Assembly: GCA_947379895.1 (NCBI GenBank)
Contig: CANCPA010000003.1
Location: 1-64,000 of the forward strand
DNA length: 64,000 nt
Reading direction: 5' to 3'
Source of the DNA: Chitinophagaceae bacterium
GTDB lineage: Bacteria; Bacteroidota; Bacteroidia; Chitinophagales; Chitinophagaceae
In this document: piece by piece, positions 20,783-30,787 of the stretch
Position numbering within the stretch: position 1 is the first letter of the stretch
How the letters are laid out: each line of letters begins with the position of its first letter
Made by a program: the position numbers and the translations under genes
The notes under the pieces: generated by a model
Database searches by the model: none
Told to the model about the DNA's origin: nothing
The model's input: only the letters and a program-made list of their open reading frames with translations

Positions 20783-20811
20783 TTCAAAAACATTAAACAA
20801 CAAAAAACAAA

Positions 20812-21939
20812 TTGTCGATGAGTATTCAAATCAAGGAAGTGCTTACAAAAGCACAGATGAAGGCTTTTATTCATTTTACAGATACCCTTTACAAAAATCA
20901 TCCTTATTATGTTCCACCCTTAAGCTTTGATGAAGCGGCTACTTTGGATAGGAAAAAGAATCCAGCCTTCGATTATTGCGAAGCACGTTATTGGTTAGCT
21001 TATAAAGGCAGTAAAGTTGTAGGTCGTATAGCAGGAATTATAAATAATTCTTACATTAAAAAATGGGAAAATAAATATATTCGTTTTGGATGGGTTGATT
21101 TTGAAGATGACGAAGAAATAAGTCGTCTTTTGATTGAACAAGTTCAGAATTGGGCTAAGGAAAAGGGATTAGAAGCAATTCATGGTCCACTTGGCTTTAC
21201 AGATTTAGATCATGAGGGAACGCTTATTGAAGGTTTTGATCAATTAGGAACACTTGCATCTATCTATAATTATCCTTATTATCCTAGGCATTTTGAAAAG
21301 CTTGGTTTTGTTAAGGATACTGATTGGGTAGAATATAAAATACAAATTGAAAAGCAAGTCCCTGAAAAGTTTACAAGAATCGCTGCTGTTGTTGAGCGAA
21401 GGTTGAAATTAAAGGTTATAAAGGCTAAGAAGCCGAAGGAGATTCTACCTTATGGTACTGCTATTTTTGAATTGATTAATGATGCATATTCCGATTTATA
21501 CGGAGTAACTCCATTAACACAACGCCAAATGGAGTATTACACAAAGATGTACTTCTCCTTTATGAAAGTTGAGTTTGTAACTATCATAGTTGATAGCGAA
21601 GGTAAATTAGCTGCCTTTGGTATCACAATGCCTTCATTGTCGAAAGCGTTACAAAAGAATAAGGGTAAATTATTGCCTTTTGGTTTTATTCCGATACTTC
21701 AGGCGATGAAGAAAAATAATATGGCCGATTTGTTAATGGTAGCCATCAGAAAGGATTTACAAGGTAAAGGTGTCAATGCTATGCTTATGAAAGAAACTTA
21801 CGAATCTTACGTTAAACATGGTGTTGAAATTGTAGAATCTAATCACGAATTAGAGGACAATACAAAGGTTCAATCTATGTGGGAAGATTTTACTGCCGTT
21901 CAACATAAGCGTCGCAGGTGTTATATTAAAAAGTTTTAA
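20812..21939 (+). CDS. GNAT-fold N-acyltransferase, candidate (dihydro)ceramide synthase
   Basis: GPLGFTDLDHEGTLIEGFDQLGT; position next to the SPT-like gene. Confidence 0.55.
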   Translation: MSMSIQIKEVLTKAQMKAFIHFTDTLYKNHPYYVPPLSFDEAATLDRKKNPAFDYCEARYWLAYKGSKVVGRIAGIINNSYIKKWENKYIRFGWVDFEDDEEISRLLIEQVQNWAKEKGLEAIHGPLGFTDLDHEGTLIEGFDQLGTLASIYNYPYYPRHFEKLGFVKDTDWVEYKIQIEKQVPEKFTRIAAVVERRLKLKVIKAKKPKEILPYGTAIFELINDAYSDLYGVTPLTQRQMEYYTKMYFSFMKVEFVTIIVDSEGKLAAFGITMPSLSKALQKNKGKLLPFGFIPILQAMKKNNMADLLMVAIRKDLQGKGVNAMLMKETYESYVKHGVEIVESNHELEDNTKVQSMWEDFTAVQHKRRRCYIKKF

Positions 21940-22041
21940 CACAAACAAAATGTATAATAAATGGTTGGTAGTTACATGTGCAAAAAAGTTGCCGGTAATT
22001 ATCAACCATTTTTCTTTTCAATAATACTTTAGCATTAAGTT

Positions 22042-23055
22042 ATGAAGCCGAATCTTTTAATTACAGGAGCAAGTGGATTTATTGGTAGTCATTTGATAGA
22101 AGAAGCCTTGACTCAGGATTACCATGTTTTTGCCGCAATACGAAAAAGTAGTCAGTTGATTGTGCCTAATCATACAGATATTCAAATTATTTATCTCGAT
22201 TATAGCCAAACAGAACTTTTAGCTTCACAACTAGTAAATTTGAAAAGTGAGTTCGGTCGGTTTGAATATGTAATTCATAATGCAGGGATTACTAGGGCAA
22301 ATAATGTAGAAGACTTTAATGAAGTAAACAATAAATTACCGCAAAGGCTTGTACAAGCTTTAATTATTGCGGAGAATATTCCTGATAAATTTGTTTTAGT
22401 GAGTTCTATGGCAGCCTTTGGACCAGGCGATAAGAAGTCAAAGAAACCAATTTCAGTTACACAAACAATGAATCCAATTAGCAGTTATGGTGAGAGTAAA
22501 AAGGCCGTTTCAACCTATTTTAAAACTAAATGTACAATTCCCTATTCAATTGTGTATCCTACGGCAGTTTATGGGCCTAAGGACAAGGATTTTATCGAAT
22601 TTGTCCGGTTAATTAATAAAGGGGTCGAGCCTTATTTGGGTTTGTATCGTCAGTTATTATCAATGGTTCATGTAAGCGATTTAAGTTATTCCATTGTGGG
22701 ATTATTGCGAAAGGGGAGAAGCGGGGAACAATATATTGTGAGTGATAATAAAAACTATGATAAAAAGGAGTTAGGTTTTATTGTGAAGAATATTTTGAAA
22801 AAGAAAACCCTGAAGCTTTTTATTCCCGTTACACCTGTTCTTTGGATAGCGGCTTTTATTGAATTTCTTTATAAGATTTTTGCTCCCCAAAAAACGCCTT
22901 TATTAACTAAAGAAAAGATAAATGAAATTAGTGCAGCTAATTGGAGTTGCGATGCAAACGATATTTGGAATGTATTAGGGACAGTTCCTAAATATGATTT
23001 GCAGAGTGGGATGGAACAAACAATTGGATGGTATAAAAGTAATGGGCTATTATAA
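22042..23055 (+). CDS. NAD-dependent epimerase/dehydratase (extended SDR), candidate ceramide reductase
   Basis: ITGASGFIGSHLIEEA; YGESKKAVSTY active site. Confidence 0.75.
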   Translation: MKPNLLITGASGFIGSHLIEEALTQDYHVFAAIRKSSQLIVPNHTDIQIIYLDYSQTELLASQLVNLKSEFGRFEYVIHNAGITRANNVEDFNEVNNKLPQRLVQALIIAENIPDKFVLVSSMAAFGPGDKKSKKPISVTQTMNPISSYGESKKAVSTYFKTKCTIPYSIVYPTAVYGPKDKDFIEFVRLINKGVEPYLGLYRQLLSMVHVSDLSYSIVGLLRKGRSGEQYIVSDNKNYDKKELGFIVKNILKKKTLKLFIPVTPVLWIAAFIEFLYKIFAPQKTPLLTKEKINEISAANWSCDANDIWNVLGTVPKYDLQSGMEQTIGWYKSNGLL

Positions 23056-23156
23056 AAAGTGCATTTTTATTAGTTTGAGTTTCTCTAATAATATGTGCTT
23101 ATTTTAAAGAGGTTAACGCATAAAGTAGGTTTGATATAATGGAAAACCTTAAAGTA

Positions 23157-23188
23157 ATAGCCATTTAATATAATAATTAAATGGCTAT
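23157..23188. terminator. Bidirectional terminator
   Basis: atagccatttaatataataattaaatggctat between convergent genes. Confidence 0.7.
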
Positions 23189-23209
23189 TATTAATTTAAA
23201 ATCAATAAC

Positions 23210-23884
23210 TTAGTTCATTGAAATTGTAATTGGAGTAGCAACACTTAAAGCACTAACACCATTTGAGTTTCCTGAAAATGCGTACGCATTATATTCAGTA
23301 TTTACCTTTAAATTAGTAAATGTCTTTACTCTTTGTTGCGATACATCAAAAATTATTGTAGGATTTGTTCCTGCAGGCAAAATTAATACACCGTTTATGA
23401 ATGAGGTACCCTCAGGTAATAAATTAGCTTCAATTAATAGGATGCCATAATAGTTTGCACCTTCAACTTTATGGTATTCAATTTTTTGTACACCTGTAGC
23501 CATCCGTTGCGTTCTATAAAAATGTGCCACTTCAAGGGTTGTTATCCCACCTGTAATTACATTATTTTCGTGAAATCCAGAAAGTTGTGCCATTTCTGAA
23601 CTTAAATTTGGTAGCAAATTAAGATAACTGTGCAACGAGTCGAGCATTCCTAAAATTATATTCCTTGCTGTAATAAGCGGACCTTTCATTCCTTTACCAC
23701 CCGAAATATAATCTGAACTTGCTTTATTGTATTTTTCTACAGCCTCCAAAAAATTAACTTTCGTTACAGGGGGTAATAAAAAAATTAATACATACGCATA
23801 CAGGCCGTTTGAGATGCCAGTAAGAAACTTTGCAAATGTGGGCTTATCCATATAAGGATAGTCCTTTAAGACGGAAACTTTCAT
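23210..23884 (-). CDS. Uncharacterised 224-aa protein, helical N-terminus and Fn3-like C-terminus
   Basis: C-terminal FTNLKVNTEYNAYAFSGNSNGVSALSVATPITI resembles an Fn3 last half; directly 3' of the locus B array. Confidence 0.65.
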   Translation of the reverse strand: MKVSVLKDYPYMDKPTFAKFLTGISNGLYAYVLIFLLPPVTKVNFLEAVEKYNKASSDYISGGKGMKGPLITARNIILGMLDSLHSYLNLLPNLSSEMAQLSGFHENNVITGGITTLEVAHFYRTQRMATGVQKIEYHKVEGANYYGILLIEANLLPEGTSFINGVLILPAGTNPTIIFDVSQQRVKTFTNLKVNTEYNAYAFSGNSNGVSALSVATPITISMN

Positions 23885-24135
23885 AATTAAACAATTTATT
23901 TGTTAATAATAATGCAAAGTTAGATTGTATATACAAATAATAAATAATTATTTGTGGTTCAAATACCTTATTAATTGGTTTTCAAATATTTTTTTTCACT
24001 TTAAAATCATCATTTATTTTAATATAAGCCGCTGTTGCTTATCAATTTGTACCTAATCTGCTCTCTTTTTTTGATTAGTTTTTAGGCTAATTTAGTTGAT
24101 AACTCTTCCCATTGTTTTAGCATTGAGTGCAGTAT

Positions 24136-24429
24136 TACTAAATAAGCGTTCCCTTATTTAGTGAAAAATAAAAAGAGTCATGTTTTGTTTAAACAGGGTA
24201 ATGTTTTCACTAAACATGACTCTGTTTTGAAATAAAACTTCAATGTTTTGTCAAAACATTACCGTTTTGTATGGTTTCAATGCCAAGGTAGGGGGATGAA
24301 TTGGAGTGTAACAGTGGAAAACAGTAATGTTTAGTGAAAACATTACCCTGTTTTGAAAAAAAACTTCATTGTTTGCGCAAAACATTACTCTTTTTATTTT
24401 TTTCATGATAATGTTTAAAATAGACTTGA
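24136..24429. repeat. 21-bp-register degenerate palindromic tandem array (locus B), about 14 register positions
   Basis: Unit starts 24178, 24199, 24220, 24241, 24262, (divergent 24283), 24304, 24325, 24346, 24367, 24388, 24409; unit taatgttttGTGaaaacatta. Confidence 0.9.
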
Positions 24430-24786
24430 TAAAGCATATTAAAAATGAGTTTTTCTTTTATGTAAACATTAAGGTTTTCCATTGTAACAGGGTGATATTT
24501 AATAAAATAATGGTGAAATTGTCAAAAGATAATTTGGTATTAATGCTCTTGCTTCCATACTTTTTGCACTTTTTTTAAAGCGGCTATTAAAATATTATTA
24601 TGATAAAGGATATTCAGGCTAAAAATGAATCCATAAAAATAAATGACAAGGAAGTTGCTGTATCAAAAGTACATTTTCGAGCATCTGTTTTGAGCAATTA
24701 ACAAAGAAGGTGACAGCTAATCCTAAACTTAACTACACCAATTGTAGTTTAAAAATTTTAAAACATTCATAACTCTTAAGTCACTA

Positions 24787-25368
24787 TTATTTTAAAATTG
24801 CGTTTCCTTTGGCAGCACATTTGCGGCATCTTGGTTCGTACATTTCCTTTTCACCTACTAATATCTGCCCCGATTGTTCGGTCTTTCGGTACGAAATAGA
24901 TGCAATATTTCCGCAGCCAACACAAATAGCATGAAGCTTCGTAATGTAATCTGCAACTGCAAGTAAACTTGGCATTGGTCCAAAGGGTTGTCCAAGATAG
25001 TCCATATCAAGTCCTGCAACAATGACTCTGATCCCTTTTTGGGCAAGTGTTTGACATACATTAACAATCTCTGCATCAAAAAATTGAGCCTCATCAATTC
25101 CAACTACATCTACATCATTTGCCATCAAAAGTATGGTTTGAGAATTGTCGATTGGTGTCGATAATATTGCATTAGAATCATGACTAACAACACGTATTTC
25201 ATCGTAACGAGTGTCGATAGAAGGCTTGAAAATTTCTACTTTCAAGTTAGCAATTTTCACCCGTTTTAATCTACGAATGAGCTCCTCAGTCTTCCCACTA
25301 AACATGCTACCACAGATAACTTCAATCCATCCACTTTTTTCTCCGCTTAAATTTGGCTCAATAAACAT
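24787..25368 (-). CDS. tdk: Thymidine kinase
   Basis: [23 protein letters not shown]; zinc-binding cysteines. Confidence 0.96.
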   Translation of the reverse strand: MFIEPNLSGEKSGWIEVICGSMFSGKTEELIRRLKRVKIANLKVEIFKPSIDTRYDEIRVVSHDSNAILSTPIDNSQTILLMANDVDVVGIDEAQFFDAEIVNVCQTLAQKGIRVIVAGLDMDYLGQPFGPMPSLLAVADYITKLHAICVGCGNIASISYRKTEQSGQILVGEKEMYEPRCRKCAAKGNAILK

Positions 25369-25444
25369 AATGATGCAATATTTTGTCTTAAAATTCGTTA
25401 TATAATAGAACTTTTTATTTTGGCGTCAAAAATATCTTTATATA

Positions 25445-26500
25445 ATGGAAAGAGTAGAATTAATTATTAAGAAATTACAACAACTTATTAACGATAACGC
25501 TAATACTGATGTTTTATTAACAGTTTCTCAAATGCTAGTTGCTCAACTTGAGGAGTTACAAACAGAAACCAATAAATCTGTTTCAGTAATTTTACCTAGG
25601 CATCCTGAAGTAATTACAGAGGTGCCAATTAAAAAAAGCGAACCGTTACCAACCATAATTGCAGCAACGGATGTTCCTTCATTAGTTTCGTCTGTTATTT
25701 TGGAAGAAATTAATAAGGAAGTGAAAGAAGAACCCGTTCATTTTTCGCTTGAGGCACAAAAACAAGAAGATGAAAATGAAAATGAGGTGTTTGATTATGA
25801 GCCATCGATAAAGGAAGATTATTTTGAAACGATTATTGCAAAAGGAGAAAAAGAGGATTCATTGGGAAATTTTCCTGAGATGAATTATGAAGAAATTTCT
25901 AATCCTCCTATTTTTGCCCAAAAAGATAGGTTTAGTTTTTTTAATGAACCACTTAAAGTTGAAACCCAAGAAATATTAACAGAAGCGGAAGTTGCCTTAG
26001 AAGAACCACAAAAGGAATATGTTTTAGAAATTCCTGATGAATTGGCTATTCAAATGGGGGTTCAACCTAAACCTCCGATGTCTGTTTCTCCTAATGATTT
26101 TATATTTGAAGAATTTACTCGGATTCCTACGCTCGATTTAAATGAAAAATCGAATGAAAAATTGAATGAAAACGAAGTTCGGAATTCGAATAATTTAGAT
26201 GAAGAAATAAATAATAAATTTAAAGAACACAAAATTGAAGTAGCTCATTTATTGGAAAATACACATATTAAAGATTTGAAGAAGGCAATTTCAATTAATG
26301 AGCGTTATGTATTCATAAATGATTTATTTAAGGGCGATGAACATCTTTTTGAAAGAAGTGTTAAGCATATTCAAAGCTTTAGTATTTTACCTGAAGCTAC
26401 GTTTTGGATAGAAAGAGAATTAAAAATTCCACTTCAATGGTCAGCAAAAAATGAAGTGGTTCAATTATTTGATCAGTTAGTTAAGAGACGTTTTACTTAG
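25445..26500 (+). CDS. Hypothetical Glu-rich protein
   Basis: Acidic disordered middle; conserved-looking C-terminus INERYVFINDLFKGDEHLFE. Confidence 0.65.
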   Translation: MERVELIIKKLQQLINDNANTDVLLTVSQMLVAQLEELQTETNKSVSVILPRHPEVITEVPIKKSEPLPTIIAATDVPSLVSSVILEEINKEVKEEPVHFSLEAQKQEDENENEVFDYEPSIKEDYFETIIAKGEKEDSLGNFPEMNYEEISNPPIFAQKDRFSFFNEPLKVETQEILTEAEVALEEPQKEYVLEIPDELAIQMGVQPKPPMSVSPNDFIFEEFTRIPTLDLNEKSNEKLNENEVRNSNNLDEEINNKFKEHKIEVAHLLENTHIKDLKKAISINERYVFINDLFKGDEHLFERSVKHIQSFSILPEATFWIERELKIPLQWSAKNEVVQLFDQLVKRRFT

Positions 26501-26555
26501 GATATAAAAAGAAGCAAAAACAACCTTCATTTAGTTTCAATTTTACCGTACAAGA

Positions 26556-27311
26556 ATGAAAGAATACATTGGAGAAGAGTGGAAAGAAATTGTGTTTGAC
26601 TTTGAATACACAAATGAATCGCGTTTTGAAATTTCCAATCATGGACGTATTCGTTCTTTTAATAAATCATCGAATGGAAATATTTTAAAGGGCTCAATGG
26701 TAAATGGATATCGGATAATTGGTTTGAAATTTTTTAAACAAAGAGATCCTAAAATACAGCTTCAGCTTGATACAATGCAAGAACAAGTTTCGAAATTGTC
26801 TAAGCAGTTGACATTAATGAAAAAAAAAGGAGAAAACCAATCTAAAATAGATGATACTACAACACTTCTTGTTTCTTTACAAAAAAATTTGAAGAAAAAG
26901 TATGCAGATGAAACTCTTTCAAGAACTATTTATTGGCGACAATTAGTACATCGTGTTGTTGCCGAATACTTTATTTTAAAGCCATCTGAAAAACACACCC
27001 TTGTTGCACATCTTGATTATGAAAAGTTGAATAATAAAGCAAGTAATTTGGTTTGGATGACTCCTGAAGAAAATTATATACATCAACAAGGTAGTCCTTA
27101 CGTTATAAAGGATAAAGCGGGTAGAAAGGGGGTAATTAGACTACACTCTAAAGCAATGAAATTAACTGTTACAAGAGTGATGTTGTTAAAGAAAATGCTT
27201 AATGAAGGTAAGCCGATGAAAGAATTGGTTAGGTTCTTTAAAGTTACTGAGACGCAAATACTACGCATTAAACGAGGCGAAAACTGGAAAGACGTGGAAC
27301 CTGCACCATAA
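26556..27311 (+). CDS. NUMOD4/HNH-like homing-endonuclease-related protein with C-terminal HTH
   Basis: EEWKEIVFD...RFEISNHGRIRSF (NUMOD4); VHRVVAEYF...VAHLDYEKLNNKASNLVWMTPEEN (HNH-like); C-terminal ETQILRIKRGENWKDV. Confidence 0.75.
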   Translation: MKEYIGEEWKEIVFDFEYTNESRFEISNHGRIRSFNKSSNGNILKGSMVNGYRIIGLKFFKQRDPKIQLQLDTMQEQVSKLSKQLTLMKKKGENQSKIDDTTTLLVSLQKNLKKKYADETLSRTIYWRQLVHRVVAEYFILKPSEKHTLVAHLDYEKLNNKASNLVWMTPEENYIHQQGSPYVIKDKAGRKGVIRLHSKAMKLTVTRVMLLKKMLNEGKPMKELVRFFKVTETQILRIKRGENWKDVEPAP

Positions 27312-27348
27312 AATGTTCTTATTTAATTTTTTCATTTTCCCGTTTAGG

Positions 27349-28929
27349 TTATCTCAAAAACGGCTTACTGATGAGTAAGTAACCGTCCTTAAATGATTTT
27401 AATGTATCGAGGTATCGGTGCAAAGAAATATCTTCAAGCCGCACAATTGCTTTATAGTCAAACTCATTGGTAAACCAAACAATGTAGTTCGTGCCACTAC
27501 CACAATAGTCTGAAAGTTTGGTTGTATGGGCCGTTTCTGGAAGATTAGTTGCATTCCTGCTACTGTAAAAATAAACTGCGTCTGCTGCATTTGAATAAAT
27601 TGGAATCTCGCTCGATAAGTTTGTGTCCACTTGTTTTTTGTCTGTTAGAAACTGAACTATATTACTTTCTTGCCAACTCTTTTCTGTATATCCGGGAATT
27701 CCACTTTCTTTTGTTTCATCAAATAGTGTAACACAATATTCTAATTGACCATACTCGAAAAATATGGTTGTTATAGTTACTATTCCCACAATCATATATT
27801 TTAGATAGATTGTCCTCCTTATCATAGATAAGGAATTGGGAATAAATAAGGTAATACTGATTAAAAACGGTACAAATGCAGGGGATAATAGCCTATTGTT
27901 GATTGGTTCGTATTTAGAAAGTGTTGAACTAAGGATGATGAACCCAAAATAGAAAAAACAGAATAGGGTAGTAATTAATTCGATGGAAGAAAACGTTTTG
28001 TTTAGAAGCAACTTCCATAGAATGATTCCTAATAAAAGGCTCATGACAGAAATGCCAAGCAGAAGTCCAAGATATTTAAATGTGATTATCAGATGAAACC
28101 ACTGTAAAATTGTATTTCCAACATAATCAATATTTGCAAAAAATGACGTTTCACTTTTTTGTCTTATTCCTGCCATTGAACCACTAAGAAAGTTATTACG
28201 GATAATATTTAGTACAATTATCGAACTGCTAAGCATAAAATAGATGGAGCAATCTCTCAATTTCTTTTTTATTGTAAAACTATTTTGTAAGGCAATAATT
28301 GCAAGCCCTGTTCCAATAATACTGATTCCGGCAATTCTAACATCGCAAGCAATTGCTGATATTAAGGCAACAATTAATAAATTAGCTATTGTTGGTATTT
28401 GAAGATATCGGTAGATTAAAAGAACGAAAACTGGTATTAATACAATAAATAAGGTTTCACTCCAAAGCATCGTATACACGTCAAGCATTGACGCACTTAT
28501 TGGTATACTTATTAAGATAATTAATTTGTAGAGCCAAAAAGTATTCTTGTTTTTGAATTTATCAATTATTAAACCATAAAAAAAGACAAGCGAGATCATT
28601 AAGGTGGCATTAATAACTTTAGCTATTGTTAGTAAGTTACAACCTGTAAGTTTTAGGATGAAGCCAAGAAAAAGGGGATATCCTGCAGGAAAAAGAACAA
28701 GCGGTGAATTATTATAATCGGTGATGCCTTTTCCGGAAGCTATATTTTTTGCTGTAGCGAGATATGAAACAGAATCGGGTGATATACCGATGCCATTAAA
28801 GCTAATTAATAGGTAAAAAAGAGTACCTCCTAATCCTGCTATGATAGAAGTTTGAATGAGTGATTTATAAGTCTGTTTTTGTTGTTTTTGATGCATAAAA
28901 ATGTGTTTTAGAACAACCATACCAAACAT
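27349..28929 (-). CDS. Polytopic membrane protein, GT-C/GT39-like glycosyltransferase candidate
   Basis: ISPDSVSYLATAKNIASGKG, FPAGYPLFLGFIL; many TMs. Confidence 0.6.
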   Translation of the reverse strand: MFGMVVLKHIFMHQKQQKQTYKSLIQTSIIAGLGGTLFYLLISFNGIGISPDSVSYLATAKNIASGKGITDYNNSPLVLFPAGYPLFLGFILKLTGCNLLTIAKVINATLMISLVFFYGLIIDKFKNKNTFWLYKLIILISIPISASMLDVYTMLWSETLFIVLIPVFVLLIYRYLQIPTIANLLIVALISAIACDVRIAGISIIGTGLAIIALQNSFTIKKKLRDCSIYFMLSSSIIVLNIIRNNFLSGSMAGIRQKSETSFFANIDYVGNTILQWFHLIITFKYLGLLLGISVMSLLLGIILWKLLLNKTFSSIELITTLFCFFYFGFIILSSTLSKYEPINNRLLSPAFVPFLISITLFIPNSLSMIRRTIYLKYMIVGIVTITTIFFEYGQLEYCVTLFDETKESGIPGYTEKSWQESNIVQFLTDKKQVDTNLSSEIPIYSNAADAVYFYSSRNATNLPETAHTTKLSDYCGSGTNYIVWFTNEFDYKAIVRLEDISLHRYLDTLKSFKDGYLLISKPFLR

Positions 28930-29585
28930 AAATCATCAAAGAAAAGAAAATTTGGAACTAGGTCTATAATTGATTCTTCCAATAAGATTTTTGCAACCAT
29001 ATTTCCATTGATATTTTGGTGCCATTGTTCAATTTTTATCATGTCATTGAATTCTAAATTTCCTTGTCCCCACCATTTATAAATAGCTTCTTTAGCTGAC
29101 CAAATTAATGTAAGCGTCTGAATATTCGAAAGAAACAGTGCATTTAATGCTTCAGTACTTTCAAGAGCGTTAGATTTTAAATTAGGCTGATTTAAATTCA
29201 TCAACTGATTAATTTCCTCTTGATGTAAAAAACGATGAGCAACTTTTGCAACTGTACTTCTTTTGTGCTCAATATCAATACCTACTTGGTTTGTTTTACT
29301 GACAATTGCAGCAGCGTAATTGCCACTATGAGATATAGAAAATTGGTAACTATTATCCTCTAAATAGGGTTTCCCTGAAGGGGAGATTCGTATTAAATTG
29401 AAAGGGAAATCAGCATATAAGTAATGTAATAAATAGCGACCTGCAAGATGCTGAAGACGTTTTTGTGCATGAGAAATTGGATATTGAAGTTTTGCTACTT
29501 GGCCAAAAAATGACTCGCTCTCTTCAATATTCCATACTGCAATTTTTGTGTCGGACGAAATTTCTCTATAATAGAATAATGCCAT
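28908..29585 (-). CDS. 4'-phosphopantetheinyl transferase superfamily protein
   Basis: VGIDIEHK and WSAKEAIYKWWG motifs. Confidence 0.92.
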   Translation of the reverse strand: MALFYYREISSDTKIAVWNIEESESFFGQVAKLQYPISHAQKRLQHLAGRYLLHYLYADFPFNLIRISPSGKPYLEDNSYQFSISHSGNYAAAIVSKTNQVGIDIEHKRSTVAKVAHRFLHQEEINQLMNLNQPNLKSNALESTEALNALFLSNIQTLTLIWSAKEAIYKWWGQGNLEFNDMIKIEQWHQNINGNMVAKILLEESIIDLVPNFLFFDDLCLVWLF

Positions 29586-29748
29586 TAATTATGCGTTATT
29601 GATGAGCAATAAAGCACAAATATTGCCTTTTTTGTTATCAAATCAATTTTTAAGATAAATTACAATTGACAATATGCAAAATTTTAAACCAGATTATAAT
29701 CTTTACTCAGGTGTTTTTACCATTGGTTTACCCCATTTTCTTTAGAAC

Positions 29749-29787
29749 GAAGGGCGCGTAATTATAATTTATAATTACGCGCCCTTC
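29749..29787. repeat. Perfect 18-bp inverted repeat, 3-nt loop, GC-rich base
   Basis: gaagggcgcgtaattata att tataattacgcgcccttc. Confidence 0.9.
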
Positions 29788-29917
29788 TATTTATTTCATT
29801 AAAAAATTTAGTCTTCCTTGTTGTCTAAAAGTTTACTTTGTTGTAAACCTATTAATATGTAATTATATTTTGCTTTTTAGTTCAATAACTAAAGTGCAAT
29901 TATTGGACATTGAATAA

Positions 29918-30787
29918 TTACCTAAGTAGGTCGGCTAATGCTAGAATTTCCTGTTGCTTTGCGAAATCTGTTGGTTTATCATAACAATTACTTAGTTCTT
30001 CCAAAAGTATTCGAATCATTTTCTTATGGCTTAGTGGTTTAAAATAGCCAGGATTAGGAGAGGCTTTCATCTTCTTTAAATAATTTTCTACATCTAAATG
30101 TGCGTATGCTTGACCGTTAGTTCCATCTACATAAAACTGAATCTTTTTTTGTTCTGTCATTTCATTTGAACAATTGATACTATCCGAATTGTAATAGGCT
30201 AATAGGAAATGTTTGGGTATGTTTATTACTTTGGCATTGATTTCGAGCAATTCGCACATAATCTGATAAAATATACCATTTGAAAGCGCATTTCCTTTTT
30301 TATAATCTAAAACTTTATTTAGGAAGAAATCATCTTTTGAGTTGTAATCAACTTCATTTCCTCGCAGATTATAATAGTTATACATCATGCTACTTAAAAC
30401 ATTTGCTTGTTCAAGTGGGGTAAGAAAGTTGTTGAGTTCTAGCCAAACATCCCTCCTTATTTTTTCTATGTCCTTTAAAATCTTTTGAGTTTGTAAATTT
30501 GGATATTCGTATTTAGCCACAAGTAAGGCACCTGTTAAGAGATTATTGTCGGGCGAATCTCTCCATTCGATTATGCTTTCTACAAGTTCCGAATAATTTA
30601 ATTGATGGATAATGCTTCCAATTCTATATTGTACATCTTCACATAAAGAGTTTTCCCATAAGTATTCAAGATTTGGAATAATTTCTTTGCCGTAACTCAA
30701 TATTTTTTCAGTTACAGTTTCATAAACTTCCTGATCGGGGTCATCGATGAGTGTAAACAGCGCTTTTATTTCGGAAGTGTAATTCAT
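29918..30787 (-). CDS. SirB1/transglutaminase-like fold conserved protein
   Basis: VLDYKKGNALSNGIFYQIMCELLEINAKVINIPKHFLLAYY. Confidence 0.65.
   Translation of the reverse strand: MNYTSEIKALFTLIDDPDQEVYETVTEKILSYGKEIIPNLEYLWENSLCEDVQYRIGSIIHQLNYSELVESIIEWRDSPDNNLLTGALLVAKYEYPNLQTQKILKDIEKIRRDVWLELNNFLTPLEQANVLSSMMYNYYNLRGNEVDYNSKDDFFLNKVLDYKKGNALSNGIFYQIMCELLEINAKVINIPKHFLLAYYNSDSINCSNEMTEQKKIQFYVDGTNGQAYAHLDVENYLKKMKASPNPGYFKPLSHKKMIRILLEELSNCYDKPTDFAKQQEILALADLLR

Noticed and set aside
24136-24429. CRISPR array interpretation of the 21-bp repeats
   Set aside because: Contiguous degenerate units without unique spacers, no cas genes in the window.
24369-24578. 69-aa plus-strand ORF overlapping the locus B array
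   Set aside because: Starts inside the repeat array and runs into AT-rich sequence; Phe/Ile/Lys composition, no family features.
28908-28929. 22-bp gene overlap between the phosphopantetheinyl transferase and the membrane protein
   Set aside because: Probably a start-site artefact; MHQKQQKQTYK at about 28894 is an equally good start.
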